Part shown: positions 1 to 8,058 of the stretch, in pieces
Numbering within the stretch: position 1 is the stretch's first letter
How the letters are laid out: each line of letters begins with the position of its first letter
Assembly (NCBI GenBank): GCA_937943575.1
Contig: CALEAV010000034.1
Coordinates: forward strand, 1 to 37,607
Direction of reading: 5' to 3'
Source of the DNA: an uncultured bacterium
GTDB taxonomy: Bacteria; Desulfobacterota; Desulfobaccia; Desulfobaccales; 0-14-0-80-60-11
Length of the DNA stretch: 37,607 bases
Notes under the pieces: generated by a model
Seen by the model: only the letters and a program-made list of their open reading frames with translations
Told to the model about the DNA's origin: nothing
Database searches by the model: none
Translations under genes and position numbers: made by a program

Positions 1-171
1 CCCCCTGCGGGCCGACTTTCCGGTCACTTGAAAAATTATCTGTGTAGCAATGATTATGTAAATATTTCCTTGGGGAAGGTCAATCGGGGGAGCCCTGATT
101 TTTCCGGGCGGATTTCCCTGGGCAGCGGAAGGGGAACCTGATTTTCGGCCGCCCTCCCCACCCAGCCAGGG

Positions 172-993
172 TCAGAGCTCCGCCTCCGGCTCCGGCAGCG
201 CCAAGGCCTCCAGGCCCTCGGGGAGAGAGAGGCTCACCGCCGGGGCGGGGTCGCTTAAGACCCGGCCCCCCGCCGCCAGGCGGGCCGCGGCCCTCAGCTC
301 CCCGGTGAGGGGGACCCAGCCGGGAGCCAGGGGGCGCTCCGGGGGCGGGCCTGCCAGGCTGAGGCGCAGACGGTTCACCTCCCCGGCACCCAGGGGCGGC
401 AGCCGCCAGCGCCGGGGGGCGGCGACCAGGGCCTCCGGGGCCCCTTTGGCCTGCACCACCCCCTCCGCCACCTCCACCCCGGCCGTCAGCGCCAAGGTGA
501 GCTGCCAGGCCCCCAGCCCGTGGGGCCCCACCTCACCGTCGCCGGCGGCGTGGACCACCCCCAGCTCCACCGGCGGCCCGGCATAATCCTTGACCACCAG
601 GGGCAGGGCGGGGCTCACCGCCGGGGCGAAGCTGAGGCCCCTGGCCTCGCAGCCGTGATAGCGGGCCCGGAACCACACCAGGCCGGGGGTGAGGGGGCTC
701 ACCCGGTCAATGAGGGCAAAGGCGCCCTGGGCATCGGGGGAGTCCTCGGCCAGCAGCAGCCAAGGCCCCTCCGGCGACTCGGCCCGCTCCAGGGCCAGCA
801 TCCCGGCGCCGACGGGGGCGCCGGTGCCCCGCTCCCGGATGTGGGCGGTGAGGGTCACCGCCTCGCCCAGGGCCACGGGGTTGGCGGAGACACTCACCCC
901 GGCCACGGTGGGGACGATGAGGGGGAGCTCTCCGGCCCCGGCCGGTGGGGGGGCGAGGAGGCTTAAGGCGACAAGGATGACACAAGCGGTCAT
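172..993 (-). CDS. Secreted protein of unknown function
   Basis: I do not recognise a specific family. From the ATG at 991-993 the protein has 273 residues. It opens with a short hydrophobic segment rich in Leu and Ala and an Ala-Gly-Ala stretch, so it looks like a cleavable signal peptide (export inferred). The next about 100 residues (SANPVALGEAVTLTAHI, then a charged loop and FALIDRVSP) have the alternation of an Ig-like beta-sandwich. No catalytic motif is visible. An upstream ATG at 1015-1017 is possible, but the internal ATG has a GGAGG five bases before it, so I chose that one. The gene stands alone, reading away from folD. Confidence 0.6.
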   Translation of the reverse strand: MTACVILVALSLLAPPPAGAGELPLIVPTVAGVSVSANPVALGEAVTLTAHIRERGTGAPVGAGMLALERAESPEGPWLLLAEDSPDAQGAFALIDRVSPLTPGLVWFRARYHGCEARGLSFAPAVSPALPLVVKDYAGPPVELGVVHAAGDGEVGPHGLGAWQLTLALTAGVEVAEGVVQAKGAPEALVAAPRRWRLPPLGAGEVNRLRLSLAGPPPERPLAPGWVPLTGELRAAARLAAGGRVLSDPAPAVSLSLPEGLEALALPEPEAEL

Positions 994-1149
994 GGCACCC
1001 TCCGGGGTCAGCAGCATCTGCCCCGGAAGAGAGCCAGAGCCATGCCATATCGCTTATTTAATTGATTTTATTTAATAATATTGATTTCCAGTCGGGCTTG
1101 ATGTCCAGAAATTGAAACATTGGGACAAGGGAATGGTCTGGCGCTGAAA

Positions 1150-1174
1150 CAAAAAACCCGGGACGAGCCCGGGT
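1150..1174 (-). terminator. Rho-independent terminator of folD
   Basis: On the minus strand a seven-base-pair stem (ACCCGGG / CCCGGGT) with a five-base loop is followed at once by a run of six T. It lies about 50 bases past the folD stop codon, in folD's direction. Confidence 0.85.
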
Positions 1175-1226
1175 GAGGGGGGGACAGAAGGGAGGGCCGG
1201 AGGGCCCGGCGCCTCCCTGAGGGGGG

Positions 1227-2129
1227 TCAGATCTTGATGAGGCCGGCGGCCAGCTTGGCGGCCATGACCGTGTTCTTCATGAGCATGGTGATGGTCATGG
1301 GGCCCACTCCGCCGGGCACCGGGGTGATGAAGGCGGCCTTTTCCTTCACGGCGTCGAAGTCCACGTCGCCGCAGAGGATGGCCTTGCCGGTCTTTTCGCT
1401 GACGCCGATGCGGTTGACGCCCACGTCGATGACGCAGGCCCCTTCCTTGACCCAGTCGCCCTGGACGTATTTGGGCACGCCGGCGGCCACGATGAGGATG
1501 TCGGCCCGGCGGCAGTGCTCAATGAGCCTGTCTTTGGGGGTGCCGGTGTGGACGCAGGTGACGGTGGCGTTGGCGCCGGCCTTTTTCTGGATCATGATGG
1601 CCACCATGGGCTTGCCCACGATGTTGGAGCGGCCCACCACCACGCACTCCTTGCCCTTGGGGTCACCGTAGGCGCGCACGATGAGCTCCTGGCAGCCCGC
1701 CGGGGTGCAGGGCAGGAAGGCATAGTTGCCGATGAGGATGCGGCCCACGTTCACCGGATGGAAGGCGTCCACGTCCTTGTTGGGGTCGATGGCGTAAAGG
1801 ACCTTGTTGGTATCGATGTGCTTGGGCAGGGGCAGCTGCACCAGGATGCCGTGGATCTTGGGGTCCTGGTTGTATTTGTCCAGGAGCTTGAGGAGGGCCT
1901 CTTCGGTGATGTCCGGGGGCTGGTTGTCCTGGACGGAATAAAAGTCCAGCTCATGGGCGGTCTTCTGCTTGGCGGTGACATAGCTCACCGAGGCCGGGTC
2001 CTCCCCCACCAGGATGGTGACCAGGCCCGGGGTGACGCCGTGCTTCTCCTTGAGCTCCTTGACTTCCTGCTTCAGCTCTTCGCGGATCTGGGCCGCGACT
2101 TCGGCCCCTTTGATCAGCTGGGCGGCCAT
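1227..2129 (-). CDS. folD: Bifunctional methylene-THF dehydrogenase / methenyl-THF cyclohydrolase
   Basis: FolD interconverts 5,10-methylene-, 5,10-methenyl- and 10-formyl-tetrahydrofolate in the cytoplasm using NAD(P). At 300 residues it has the usual length. The catalytic Tyr50-x3-Lys54 pair lies in SYVTAK, the substrate loop reads VQLPLP near residue 98, the Rossmann half carries GRSNIVGKP, and the C-terminal signature PVPGGVGPMT is intact. The ATG is preceded by AAGGAGA at good spacing. It is a single-gene unit with its own promoter-like sequence and terminator. In an organism with metV-metF (29.6-30.3 kb) it probably also serves the methyl branch of the acetyl-CoA pathway, which is inference from gene content. 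Confidence 0.97.
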   Translation of the reverse strand: MAAQLIKGAEVAAQIREELKQEVKELKEKHGVTPGLVTILVGEDPASVSYVTAKQKTAHELDFYSVQDNQPPDITEEALLKLLDKYNQDPKIHGILVQLPLPKHIDTNKVLYAIDPNKDVDAFHPVNVGRILIGNYAFLPCTPAGCQELIVRAYGDPKGKECVVVGRSNIVGKPMVAIMIQKKAGANATVTCVHTGTPKDRLIEHCRRADILIVAAGVPKYVQGDWVKEGACVIDVGVNRIGVSEKTGKAILCGDVDFDAVKEKAAFITPVPGGVGPMTITMLMKNTVMAAKLAAGLIKI

Positions 2130-2168
2130 GGATGGGTCTCCTTGTTTGTGATATTTTTCGCGTATTCC

Positions 2169-2198
2169 CTTTTACCATCACTTTTGCAGGGAGGTCAA
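2169..2198 (-). promoter_or_regulatory. Probable sigma-70 promoter of folD
   Basis: Read on the minus strand, TTGACC (2193-2198) is followed after 18 bases by TAAAAG (2169-2174), about 40 bases before the folD ATG. The -35 is close to consensus and the -10 moderate. Confidence 0.45.
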
Positions 2199-2292
2199 CG
2201 GAAAAAAGCAGCAGGGGGGCCAAAAAGGCTCTCCCCCGCTTGACAGAACCGCAGAGGATGTGAAAAAGTGGTCTCCGACACGGGAGGACGGA

Positions 2293-2628
2293 TTGCCCAA
2301 GAAGATTATCCAACGCCGGGTCAAGCGCTATCCGGTGCGGCTGCCGGTTCTGGAGCTCAACGGCCAGCCGGTGGCCGACACCCTGGTGGTGGACGTGAGC
2401 TCCCTGGGCGCCCGGCTGGAGAGCACCACCCCCCTGGCGCCCCGGAACCCGGTGGAGTTTGTGGTCCCCCTGCCCGGTTATGCCGACCCGGTGAAGCTCT
2501 CGGGGACGGTGGTGTGGATGCGGCCCCTGGTCCACGCCCCGGGGCGCTTCCACTTGGGGGTGCAGTTTTTCGCCCCCTGCTGGCAGATTGAGAAACTGGC
2601 CCAGGAGGGCCTGCTGGCCCCCTCCTGA
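2293..2628 (+). CDS. PilZ domain protein
   Basis: A one-domain PilZ protein of 111 residues, a likely cyclic-di-GMP receptor. Near the N-terminus the arginine-rich stretch RRVKRYPVRL resembles the RxxxR motif, and DVSSLGARL about 20 residues later matches the (D/N)xSxxG motif; both contact c-di-GMP in the family. The rest (FVVPLPG, LSGTVVW, FHLGVQF) fits the PilZ beta-barrel. A GTG at 2260 extends the frame, but its SD-like bases sit only one base away. The TTG at 2293 has GGGAGG five bases upstream, so I place the start there. No output domain is attached, so it should act on a partner, not identifiable from the window. Confidence 0.8.
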   Translation: MPKKIIQRRVKRYPVRLPVLELNGQPVADTLVVDVSSLGARLESTTPLAPRNPVEFVVPLPGYADPVKLSGTVVWMRPLVHAPGRFHLGVQFFAPCWQIEKLAQEGLLAPS

Positions 2629-2764
2629 TTTCCCCCTTTGCCCCTGCCCCCTTCCTTCCGGCGGCTCTTTGAGGCCACCAGGTGGGGGGCCAGCTGAGCT
2701 GCATCCGTCCGTGGCCCTGCCCCCTTCCCCCCCGCCACCCCACCCGGCTGAGGCCGCGGACGGC

Positions 2765-2793
2765 TTGTCAATCTTTTTCTATTACGATAATAT
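2765..2793 (+). promoter_or_regulatory. Sigma-70 promoter of lysC
   Basis: TTGTCA (2765-2770), a 17-base spacer, then TAATAT (2788-2793). It sits in a short AT-rich patch and leaves a leader of about 30 bases before the lysC GTG. Confidence 0.8.
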
Positions 2794-2831
2794 GAAACAC
2801 CGCATCTTGTTTTGTCAGGAGTGGTATTTTT

Positions 2832-4052
2832 GTGGCCCTGATTGTGCAAAAGTACGGGGGCACCTCGGTGGCCGACCCTGACCGCATCGCCAATGTGGCC
2901 AACCGGGTGCTCAAGAGTTACACCGAAGGGCACCGCATGGTGGTGGTGCTCTCCGCCATGGCGGGGGAGACGGACCGCCTCATCCGCCTGGCCAAGGAGA
3001 TGAGCGACCCCCCGGACCCCCGGGAGCTGGACGTGCTGTTGGCCACCGGCGAGCAGGTCACGGTGTCCCTGTTCAGCATGTTTCTGCGCTCCCAGGGGGT
3101 GCCGGCGGCCTCCCTGCTGGGACATCAGGCCCGCATCTACACCGACCGGGCCTACGGCCGGGCCCGCATCATCGGCATCGACACCACCCGCATCCGGGAG
3201 GAGCTCAAAAAAGGCCGCATCGTCACCGTGGCCGGCTTCCAGGGGGTGGATGAGGTGGGGAACATCACCACCCTGGGCCGGGGCGGCTCGGACACCACCG
3301 CGGTGGCGGTGGCCGCGGCCCTCAAGGCGGATCTGTGCGAGATCTACACCGACGTGGAGGGGGTCTACACCACCGACCCCCGCATCTACCACAAGGCCCG
3401 GCTGCTGCCCAAAATCTCCTACGACGAGATGCTGGAGATGGCCTCCCTGGGGGCCAAGGTCCTGGAGATCCGCTCGGTGGGTTTTGCCAAACAATACCAG
3501 GTGCCCCTGAGAGTCCGCTCCACCTTCAGTGAGCATCCCGGCACCCTGGTCTGCAAGGAGGACGCAGAGATGGAAGCCATCCCGGTCTCCGGGATCGCCT
3601 ACAGCCGCAACGACGCCCGGGTGAGCATCCTGGGGGTCCCCGACCGGCCGGGCATTGCGGTGAAATTCTTCAAGCCGGTGGCCGACGCCAACATCGTGGT
3701 GGACCTCATCATCCAGAACACCAGCGTGGACGGTTTGGCGGACATCACCTTCACCGTGCCCAAGGGCGACCTGCCCCAGACCCTGAAGATCGTTCGGGAG
3801 GTGGGCCGGGAGGTGGGGTCCCGGGACATCCTCAGCGATGAGAATATCGCCAAGGTCTCCATCGTCGGGGTGGGGATGCGCAACAACGCCGGCATCGCCG
3901 CCCGCATGTTCGAAGCCCTGGCCGCCGCCGGCATCAACATCCTGATGATCAGCACCTCGGAGATCAAGATCTCCTGCGTCATCGAAGACAAATTCACCGA
4001 ACTGGCCGTGCGCGTCCTCCACGACGCCTTTCAGCTGGACCAGCCCCGGTGA
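2832..4052 (+). CDS. lysC: Aspartate kinase, monofunctional with two ACT domains
   Basis: Phosphorylates L-aspartate, the first step to lysine, threonine and methionine. The kinase domain (about 1-240) begins with the ATP-loop KYGGTS at residues 7-12 and carries LGRGGSDTTA. Two ACT regulatory domains follow (about 265-335 and 345-406), expected to bind lysine and/or threonine as feedback inhibitors. The length of 406 residues is normal. The GTG start has AGGAG ten bases upstream and a good promoter. Met247, at the kinase/ACT boundary, has its own strong ribosome-binding site (separate entry), suggesting an alpha/beta enzyme. cimA, 131 bases downstream, also serves amino-acid synthesis. Confidence 0.97.
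   Translation: MALIVQKYGGTSVADPDRIANVANRVLKSYTEGHRMVVVLSAMAGETDRLIRLAKEMSDPPDPRELDVLLATGEQVTVSLFSMFLRSQGVPAASLLGHQARIYTDRAYGRARIIGIDTTRIREELKKGRIVTVAGFQGVDEVGNITTLGRGGSDTTAVAVAAALKADLCEIYTDVEGVYTTDPRIYHKARLLPKISYDEMLEMASLGAKVLEIRSVGFAKQYQVPLRVRSTFSEHPGTLVCKEDAEMEAIPVSGIAYSRNDARVSILGVPDRPGIAVKFFKPVADANIVVDLIIQNTSVDGLADITFTVPKGDLPQTLKIVREVGREVGSRDILSDENIAKVSIVGVGMRNNAGIAARMFEALAAAGINILMISTSEIKISCVIEDKFTELAVRVLHDAFQLDQPR
3555..3572 (+). promoter_or_regulatory. Internal in-frame start for an aspartokinase beta subunit
   Basis: Inside lysC an AAGGAGG (3555-3561) lies eight bases before an in-frame ATG (3570-3572), codon 247. Translation from here would give the 160-residue ACT-only part. Nested starts at about this place make the beta chains of the Bacillus and Corynebacterium alpha2beta2 aspartokinases. 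The site is seen; its use is inferred. Confidence 0.6.
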
Positions 4053-4061
4053 GGAGGGCTG

Positions 4062-4165
4062 AGAGGTGTGGGGGGGCCCTCCCCCACATAACCCTTTGGG
4101 GAGTTGGGGGTGGGGCTTGAGGAGGGGAAAGGGCCCGCGGCCCCTGGCCCCCTCCCCAAGAATCC
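4062..4165 (+). repeat. GC-rich intergenic palindromic repeat, copy A
   Basis: A run of G- and C-rich inverted segments between lysC and cimA. It ends in CTGGCCCCCTCCCCA (4144-4158), nearly identical to the ends of copies B and C, and opens with a stem made of GTGGGGG and CCCCCAC. There is no T-tract, so it is not a standard terminator. Confidence 0.55.
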
Positions 4166-4183
4166 CCAGAAAAGGAAACCGCC

Positions 4184-5869
4184 ATGCGGATGGTGAAGAT
4201 TTACGATACGACGCTGCGGGATGGCACCCAGGCGGAGGAGTTCACCCTGTCGGTGGCGGACAAGATCCGGGTGGCCCGCAAGCTGGCGCAGCTGGGGGTG
4301 CACTACATTGAGGGCGGCTGGCCGGGCTCCAACCCCAAGGACAAGGAGTTCTTCACCGAGATCCGCAACTACGAGCTGGGCCAGACCAGAATCGCCGCCT
4401 TCGGGGCCACGCACCACAAGGACAGCGCCCCGGAGCAGGACTTCAACCTCCAGGAGCTGGTGAAGAGCCGGGCGCCGGTGGTCACCATCTTCGGGAAGTC
4501 CTCCCTCTTTCAGGTGCGGGAGATCCTGCAGACCACTCCGGAGCGCAACCTGGAGCTCATCACCCACTCCCTGGCCTATCTCAAGCCCCGGGTGGAGGAG
4601 CTCTTCTACGACGCCGAGCATTTCTTTGACGGTTTCAAGGAGGACCGGGAGTATGCCCTCAGGACCCTGGAGGCGGCCCTGGCCGGCGGGGCGGACTGCC
4701 TGGTGCTGTGCGACACCAACGGTGGCACCCTGACCTCGGAGCTGGTGAACATCATCAAGGCGGTGAAAAAGCGCCTGCCCCAGGCCCCCCTGGGGATTCA
4801 CGCCCACAACGACTCAGAGCTGGCGGTGGCCAACTCCCTGGCCGCGGTGGAGCTGGGCTGCAGCCAGGTGCAGGGCACCATCAACGGCGTGGGGGAGCGC
4901 TGCGGCAATGCCAACCTCATCTCCATCATTGCCAATCTCAAGCTGAAGATGGGGGTGGACTGCATCAGCGACGACAATCTTCGCAAGCTCAAGGAGGTCT
5001 CCACCTTCATCTATGAGCTGGCCAACCTGAGGCCCAACCGCTACCAGCCCTTCGTGGGCCGCAGCGCCTTTGCCCACAAAGGCGGGGTGCATGCCGCGGC
5101 GGTGAAGCGCAACCCCCGGGCCTATGAGCATATCGATCCGGAGAAGGTGGGCAATGTGCGGCGCATCCCGGTCTCCGACCTCTCGGGCAAGGGGAACATC
5201 CTCCTCAAGGCCCAGGAGCTGGGGCTGGAGCCGGCGGCGCACGACTCCCTGGTGCGGGAGGCCTACCAGAAGCTGCGCCCCCTTCTGGGGTTGGGGGACA
5301 AGGACCTGCCGCCCCACGACACCAACGTGAAGTTCATCCTGGACCGGGTGAAGGAGCTGGAGGCCCAGGGCTATCAGTTCGAGGCCGCCGAGGCCTCCCT
5401 GGAGCTGTTGGTGCGGGCGGCCCTGGGGCACCACAAGGAGTTCTTCCGCCTGCAGGGCTACCGGGTCATTGACCAGAAGGCGGGGCAGGACGAGCCGCCC
5501 CTGCCGGAGGCCACCATCCGGGTGCACGTGGGGCTCCATGAGGTGCACACCGCGGCGGTGGGCAACGGCCCGGTGGACGCCCTCTACAACGCCCTCCTCA
5601 AGGCCCTGGTGCGCTTCTATCCCCGCCTCATGGAGGTCACCCTGGAGGACTACAAGGTGCGGGTGCTCCCGGGGATGCACGGCACCAGCGCCAAGGTGCG
5701 GGTCTTTGTGGAGTCCCGGGACGCCACCGACTGGTGGAGCACCATCGGGGTCTCCCATGACATCATCGAAGCCTCCTGGCAGGCCCTGGTGGACAGCATC
5801 ACCTACAAGCTTTTCAAGGACGAGGAGCGGTCCCGGCGGCCGGGGGGAGCGGAGGGCCACAGAGGCTGA
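4184..5869 (+). CDS. cimA: (R)-citramalate synthase
   Basis: Condenses acetyl-CoA with pyruvate to citramalate, opening the threonine-independent route to 2-oxobutyrate and isoleucine. The N-terminal TIM barrel starts with IYDTTLRDGTQAEEF (residues 6-20), typical of the CimA branch and differing from 2-isopropylmalate synthase; the HAHND metal-binding motif lies near residue 207. After a linker, about residues 400-545 form the LeuA-type dimerisation/regulatory domain, where isoleucine feedback is expected. The length of 561 residues is slightly above usual, with a short basic Arg/Gly tail. An AAAGGAAA precedes the ATG; a second ATG two codons later is possible. It follows lysC and may share its transcript through repeat copy A. 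Confidence 0.93.
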   Translation: MRMVKIYDTTLRDGTQAEEFTLSVADKIRVARKLAQLGVHYIEGGWPGSNPKDKEFFTEIRNYELGQTRIAAFGATHHKDSAPEQDFNLQELVKSRAPVVTIFGKSSLFQVREILQTTPERNLELITHSLAYLKPRVEELFYDAEHFFDGFKEDREYALRTLEAALAGGADCLVLCDTNGGTLTSELVNIIKAVKKRLPQAPLGIHAHNDSELAVANSLAAVELGCSQVQGTINGVGERCGNANLISIIANLKLKMGVDCISDDNLRKLKEVSTFIYELANLRPNRYQPFVGRSAFAHKGGVHAAAVKRNPRAYEHIDPEKVGNVRRIPVSDLSGKGNILLKAQELGLEPAAHDSLVREAYQKLRPLLGLGDKDLPPHDTNVKFILDRVKELEAQGYQFEAAEASLELLVRAALGHHKEFFRLQGYRVIDQKAGQDEPPLPEATIRVHVGLHEVHTAAVGNGPVDALYNALLKALVRFYPRLMEVTLEDYKVRVLPGMHGTSAKVRVFVESRDATDWWSTIGVSHDIIEASWQALVDSITYKLFKDEERSRRPGGAEGHRG

Positions 5870-5889
5870 AGGGTGCAGGGAGGCGCCCG

Positions 5890-6513
5890 GTGAGGCTTCG
5901 GACTTTCCGCTGGGAGCAGACAGGCATCCTGGTGCTTCTGGGTGCGGCCCTTCTGGGGCTCTACCTCTATCGGGAATCTCCCCCTTACCGACCCCCGTCG
6001 CCAGTTCCCCCCTCCGTCTTCGTGGAGATTCTGGGAGAAGGCGTGCTTTCCCCGGGGGTCTACGCCTTTGACCGGGAGCCCACCCTGGCAGAAGCCCTGC
6101 TCCGGGCCGGGATGACGGCGCCTCCCCGGGAGGAGGGTCAGCCCCTGCCGTCCGGCAGCCGGGTATGGGTGGACCAGGCCGGACGGGTGCAGGTGGGCCG
6201 CATGGAGGGCGCCCGCCTCCTCACCCTGGGCCTGCCCGTGGAGCTGAACACCGCCACCGCCCGGGACCTGGAGCGCCTGCCCGGTCTGGGGCCGGAGCTG
6301 GCCCGGCGCATCGTGGCCTTCCGGGAGGAGCGGGGGCCCTTCCGGCGCCTGGAGGACCTGGCCCAGGTGAAGGGGATCGGCCCCCAGAAACTGGCCCGCC
6401 TGGCAGCCCATCTCACCGTGGCCCCCCCTGCCGGCGGCGGGGAGGGGGAAGGGGGCCGCCGCCAGGCGCCCCGGCAGCGCCCCCCCTTTCCCATGTCTTC
6501 ATCGGGAGAATGA
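5890..6513 (+). CDS. Membrane-anchored ComEA-like helix-hairpin-helix protein
   Basis: Residues 11-28 form one membrane anchor, followed by a Pro-rich linker (30-42), a small beta-rich region resembling an SLBB domain (43-113) and a ComEA-type helix-hairpin-helix region (117-176) with two hairpins, LPGLGPELA (130-138) and VKGIGPQKLA (160-169). The tail is Gly/Pro/Arg-rich and probably disordered. By family it binds double-stranded DNA outside the inner membrane, as ComEA does in DNA uptake. No comEC or comF is in the window, so a competence role is unproven. The GTG start has GGGAGG six bases upstream and lies 20 bases after cimA; the next gene begins two bases after its stop. Confidence 0.85.
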   Translation: MRLRTFRWEQTGILVLLGAALLGLYLYRESPPYRPPSPVPPSVFVEILGEGVLSPGVYAFDREPTLAEALLRAGMTAPPREEGQPLPSGSRVWVDQAGRVQVGRMEGARLLTLGLPVELNTATARDLERLPGLGPELARRIVAFREERGPFRRLEDLAQVKGIGPQKLARLAAHLTVAPPAGGGEGEGGRRQAPRQRPPFPMSSSGE

Positions 6514-6515
6514 CC

Positions 6516-6920
6516 ATGACCCGGACGAGCAGCACGGCGGTTCGCTGTCCGGAATGCGGCCGCCAGCAGGAAGTTGTCTTGTGGGACTCCCTTAACGTGA
6601 CTCTTGATCCTGAGCTGAAAGAGAAACTCTTTGAGGGAAAGATTAATATCTTTGAATGCATATTTTGTCATTTCACCACGATGATTGATTATCCTCTGCT
6701 TTATCATGATATGGATAGGCGTTTCATTGTACAGTATTATCCATTTTCTTCTCTCATGGTCAACGAAGATTATTTAAAAATGTTTAGAAAAAACGGAAAA
6801 ATACGGGAAATTCCTCTTTCGCGAACGTATCTTGAGGAGCCGCATATCGTTTTTGACATGAATGAAATGCTGCGCTACATCCTTTTCCGGGAAAAAATCT
6901 TCCAAATAGGGCAGGACTAG
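6516..6920 (+). CDS. CpXC domain protein, AT-rich
   Basis: Predicted 134 residues. The N-terminus has CPEC and, about 38 residues on, CIFC: a four-cysteine zinc-ribbon arrangement fitting the CpXC family, whose biochemical role is unknown. The rest is rich in Phe, Tyr, Ile and Met (YYPFSS, MFRKNGK). Two ATGs compete; GGGAGA abuts the first (6510) but is six bases before the second (6516), so I use the second. From about 6580 the DNA is strikingly AT-rich compared with genes on both sides, suggesting acquisition from elsewhere. It nevertheless sits neatly between the ComEA-like gene and tsaD, eight bases from tsaD. Confidence 0.75.
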   Translation: MTRTSSTAVRCPECGRQQEVVLWDSLNVTLDPELKEKLFEGKINIFECIFCHFTTMIDYPLLYHDMDRRFIVQYYPFSSLMVNEDYLKMFRKNGKIREIPLSRTYLEEPHIVFDMNEMLRYILFREKIFQIGQD

Positions 6921-6927
6921 GCGCAGC

Positions 6928-7926
6928 ATGCTGGTCCTGGGGCTGGAGACCTCCTGCGATGAGACGGCGGCGGCGGTGGTGGCGGACGGCCGCCGGGTGC
7001 TGTCCAGCGTGGTGGCCACCCAGTTCGAGCTCCACGCCCAATACGGCGGGGTGGTGCCGGAGCTGGCCGCCCGCCGCCATCTGGAAAATCTCCTCCCCGT
7101 GATTTCGGGCGCCCTGGACCAGGCCGGGGTGAGGCTTGCGGACCTGGACGGGGTGGCCGTCACCCAGGGGCCGGGGCTCATCGGCGCCCTGGTCATCGGC
7201 ATGGCCGCGGCCAAGAGCCTGGCCTGGGCCCTCGGTCTCCCCCTGGCCGGGGTGCATCATCTCCAGGCCCACATCGCCGCCATCCTCCTCACCGAGACCC
7301 CCCCGGAGTTCCCCCTGGTGGCCCTGGTGGTCTCCGGCGGCCACACCAACCTCTACGAGGTGCGCAGCCTGATGGACATGAGGCTTTTGGGCCGCACCCG
7401 GGACGACGCCGCCGGCGAGGCCTTTGACAAGGTGGCCAAGCTCATGGGCCTGGGCTATCCCGGGGGGGTGGTGCTGGAGGGCCTGGCACGGGCTGGCGAC
7501 CCGGCGGCCTTTCCCCTGCCGCGGCCCCGCATTCCCGAGGAGCCCCTCACCTTCAGCTTCAGCGGCCTCAAGACCGCGGTGGCCACCCTGGTGAAAAAGG
7601 AGCCCGCCCTCCTCCACGAGATGCAAAGCCGGGCGGATTTGGCGGCCAGCTTCCAGGAGGCGGTGGTGGAGAGCCTCACCGTCCGCTGCCTGGAGGCCTT
7701 GCGCCGGACGGGCTGCCGAAGGCTTTTGGTCTGCGGCGGCGTGGCGGCCAACGGGCGGCTGCGCCAGGCCCTGGGGGTGCTCTCCCAGGCCGAGGGCTTC
7801 CGGCTCTATCTGCCCCCCCTCAGCCTGTGCACCGACAACGCCGCCATGGTGGCCGCCCTGGGCTGGCATCACCTGCGGGCGGGCCGCACCCTGTCTCTGG
7901 ACGCCGACGTCTTTGCCCGGGGCTGA
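6928..7926 (+). CDS. tsaD: tRNA threonylcarbamoyladenosine transferase TsaD
   Basis: TsaD (Kae1/Gcp family, ASKHA fold) transfers the threonylcarbamoyl group to A37 of ANN-decoding tRNAs with TsaB and TsaE. At 332 residues it is full length. It begins LGLETSCDETA, has the metal-binding His111-x3-His115 in HHLQAH, the phosphate loop VVSGGHTN near residue 130, the FSFSGLKTA segment, and C-terminal CGGVAAN and TDNAAM motifs. The partner genes tsaB, tsaC and tsaE are not in the window. The start follows CpXC closely and has only a weak Shine-Dalgarno, so coupling to the upstream gene is likely. Confidence 0.97.
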   Translation: MLVLGLETSCDETAAAVVADGRRVLSSVVATQFELHAQYGGVVPELAARRHLENLLPVISGALDQAGVRLADLDGVAVTQGPGLIGALVIGMAAAKSLAWALGLPLAGVHHLQAHIAAILLTETPPEFPLVALVVSGGHTNLYEVRSLMDMRLLGRTRDDAAGEAFDKVAKLMGLGYPGGVVLEGLARAGDPAAFPLPRPRIPEEPLTFSFSGLKTAVATLVKKEPALLHEMQSRADLAASFQEAVVESLTVRCLEALRRTGCRRLLVCGGVAANGRLRQALGVLSQAEGFRLYLPPLSLCTDNAAMVAALGWHHLRAGRTLSLDADVFARG

Positions 7927-8058
7927 AGATTTCCCTGATGCATCCCGCGTTTTTTGGGGCATAATGTGAGCACAGGATGAGGAGACCCCCCTCCCCCTAA
8001 AAGGGGGCCGGGCGGGGTTTCCCTCCCGAACCAGATCCATAGCACCTGGGAGGCGGCC

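Noticed and set aside
2240-2262. TTGACA at 2240-2245 as promoter, and GTG 2260 as start, of the PilZ gene
   Set aside because: No acceptable -10 at 16-18 bases, and the GTG has SD-like bases only one base away; TTG 2293 fits better.
7986-8005. Terminator between tsaD and pncB (CCCCC TAAAA GGGGG)
   Set aside because: The stem is short, no T-run follows, and it lies just before the pncB ribosome-binding site.
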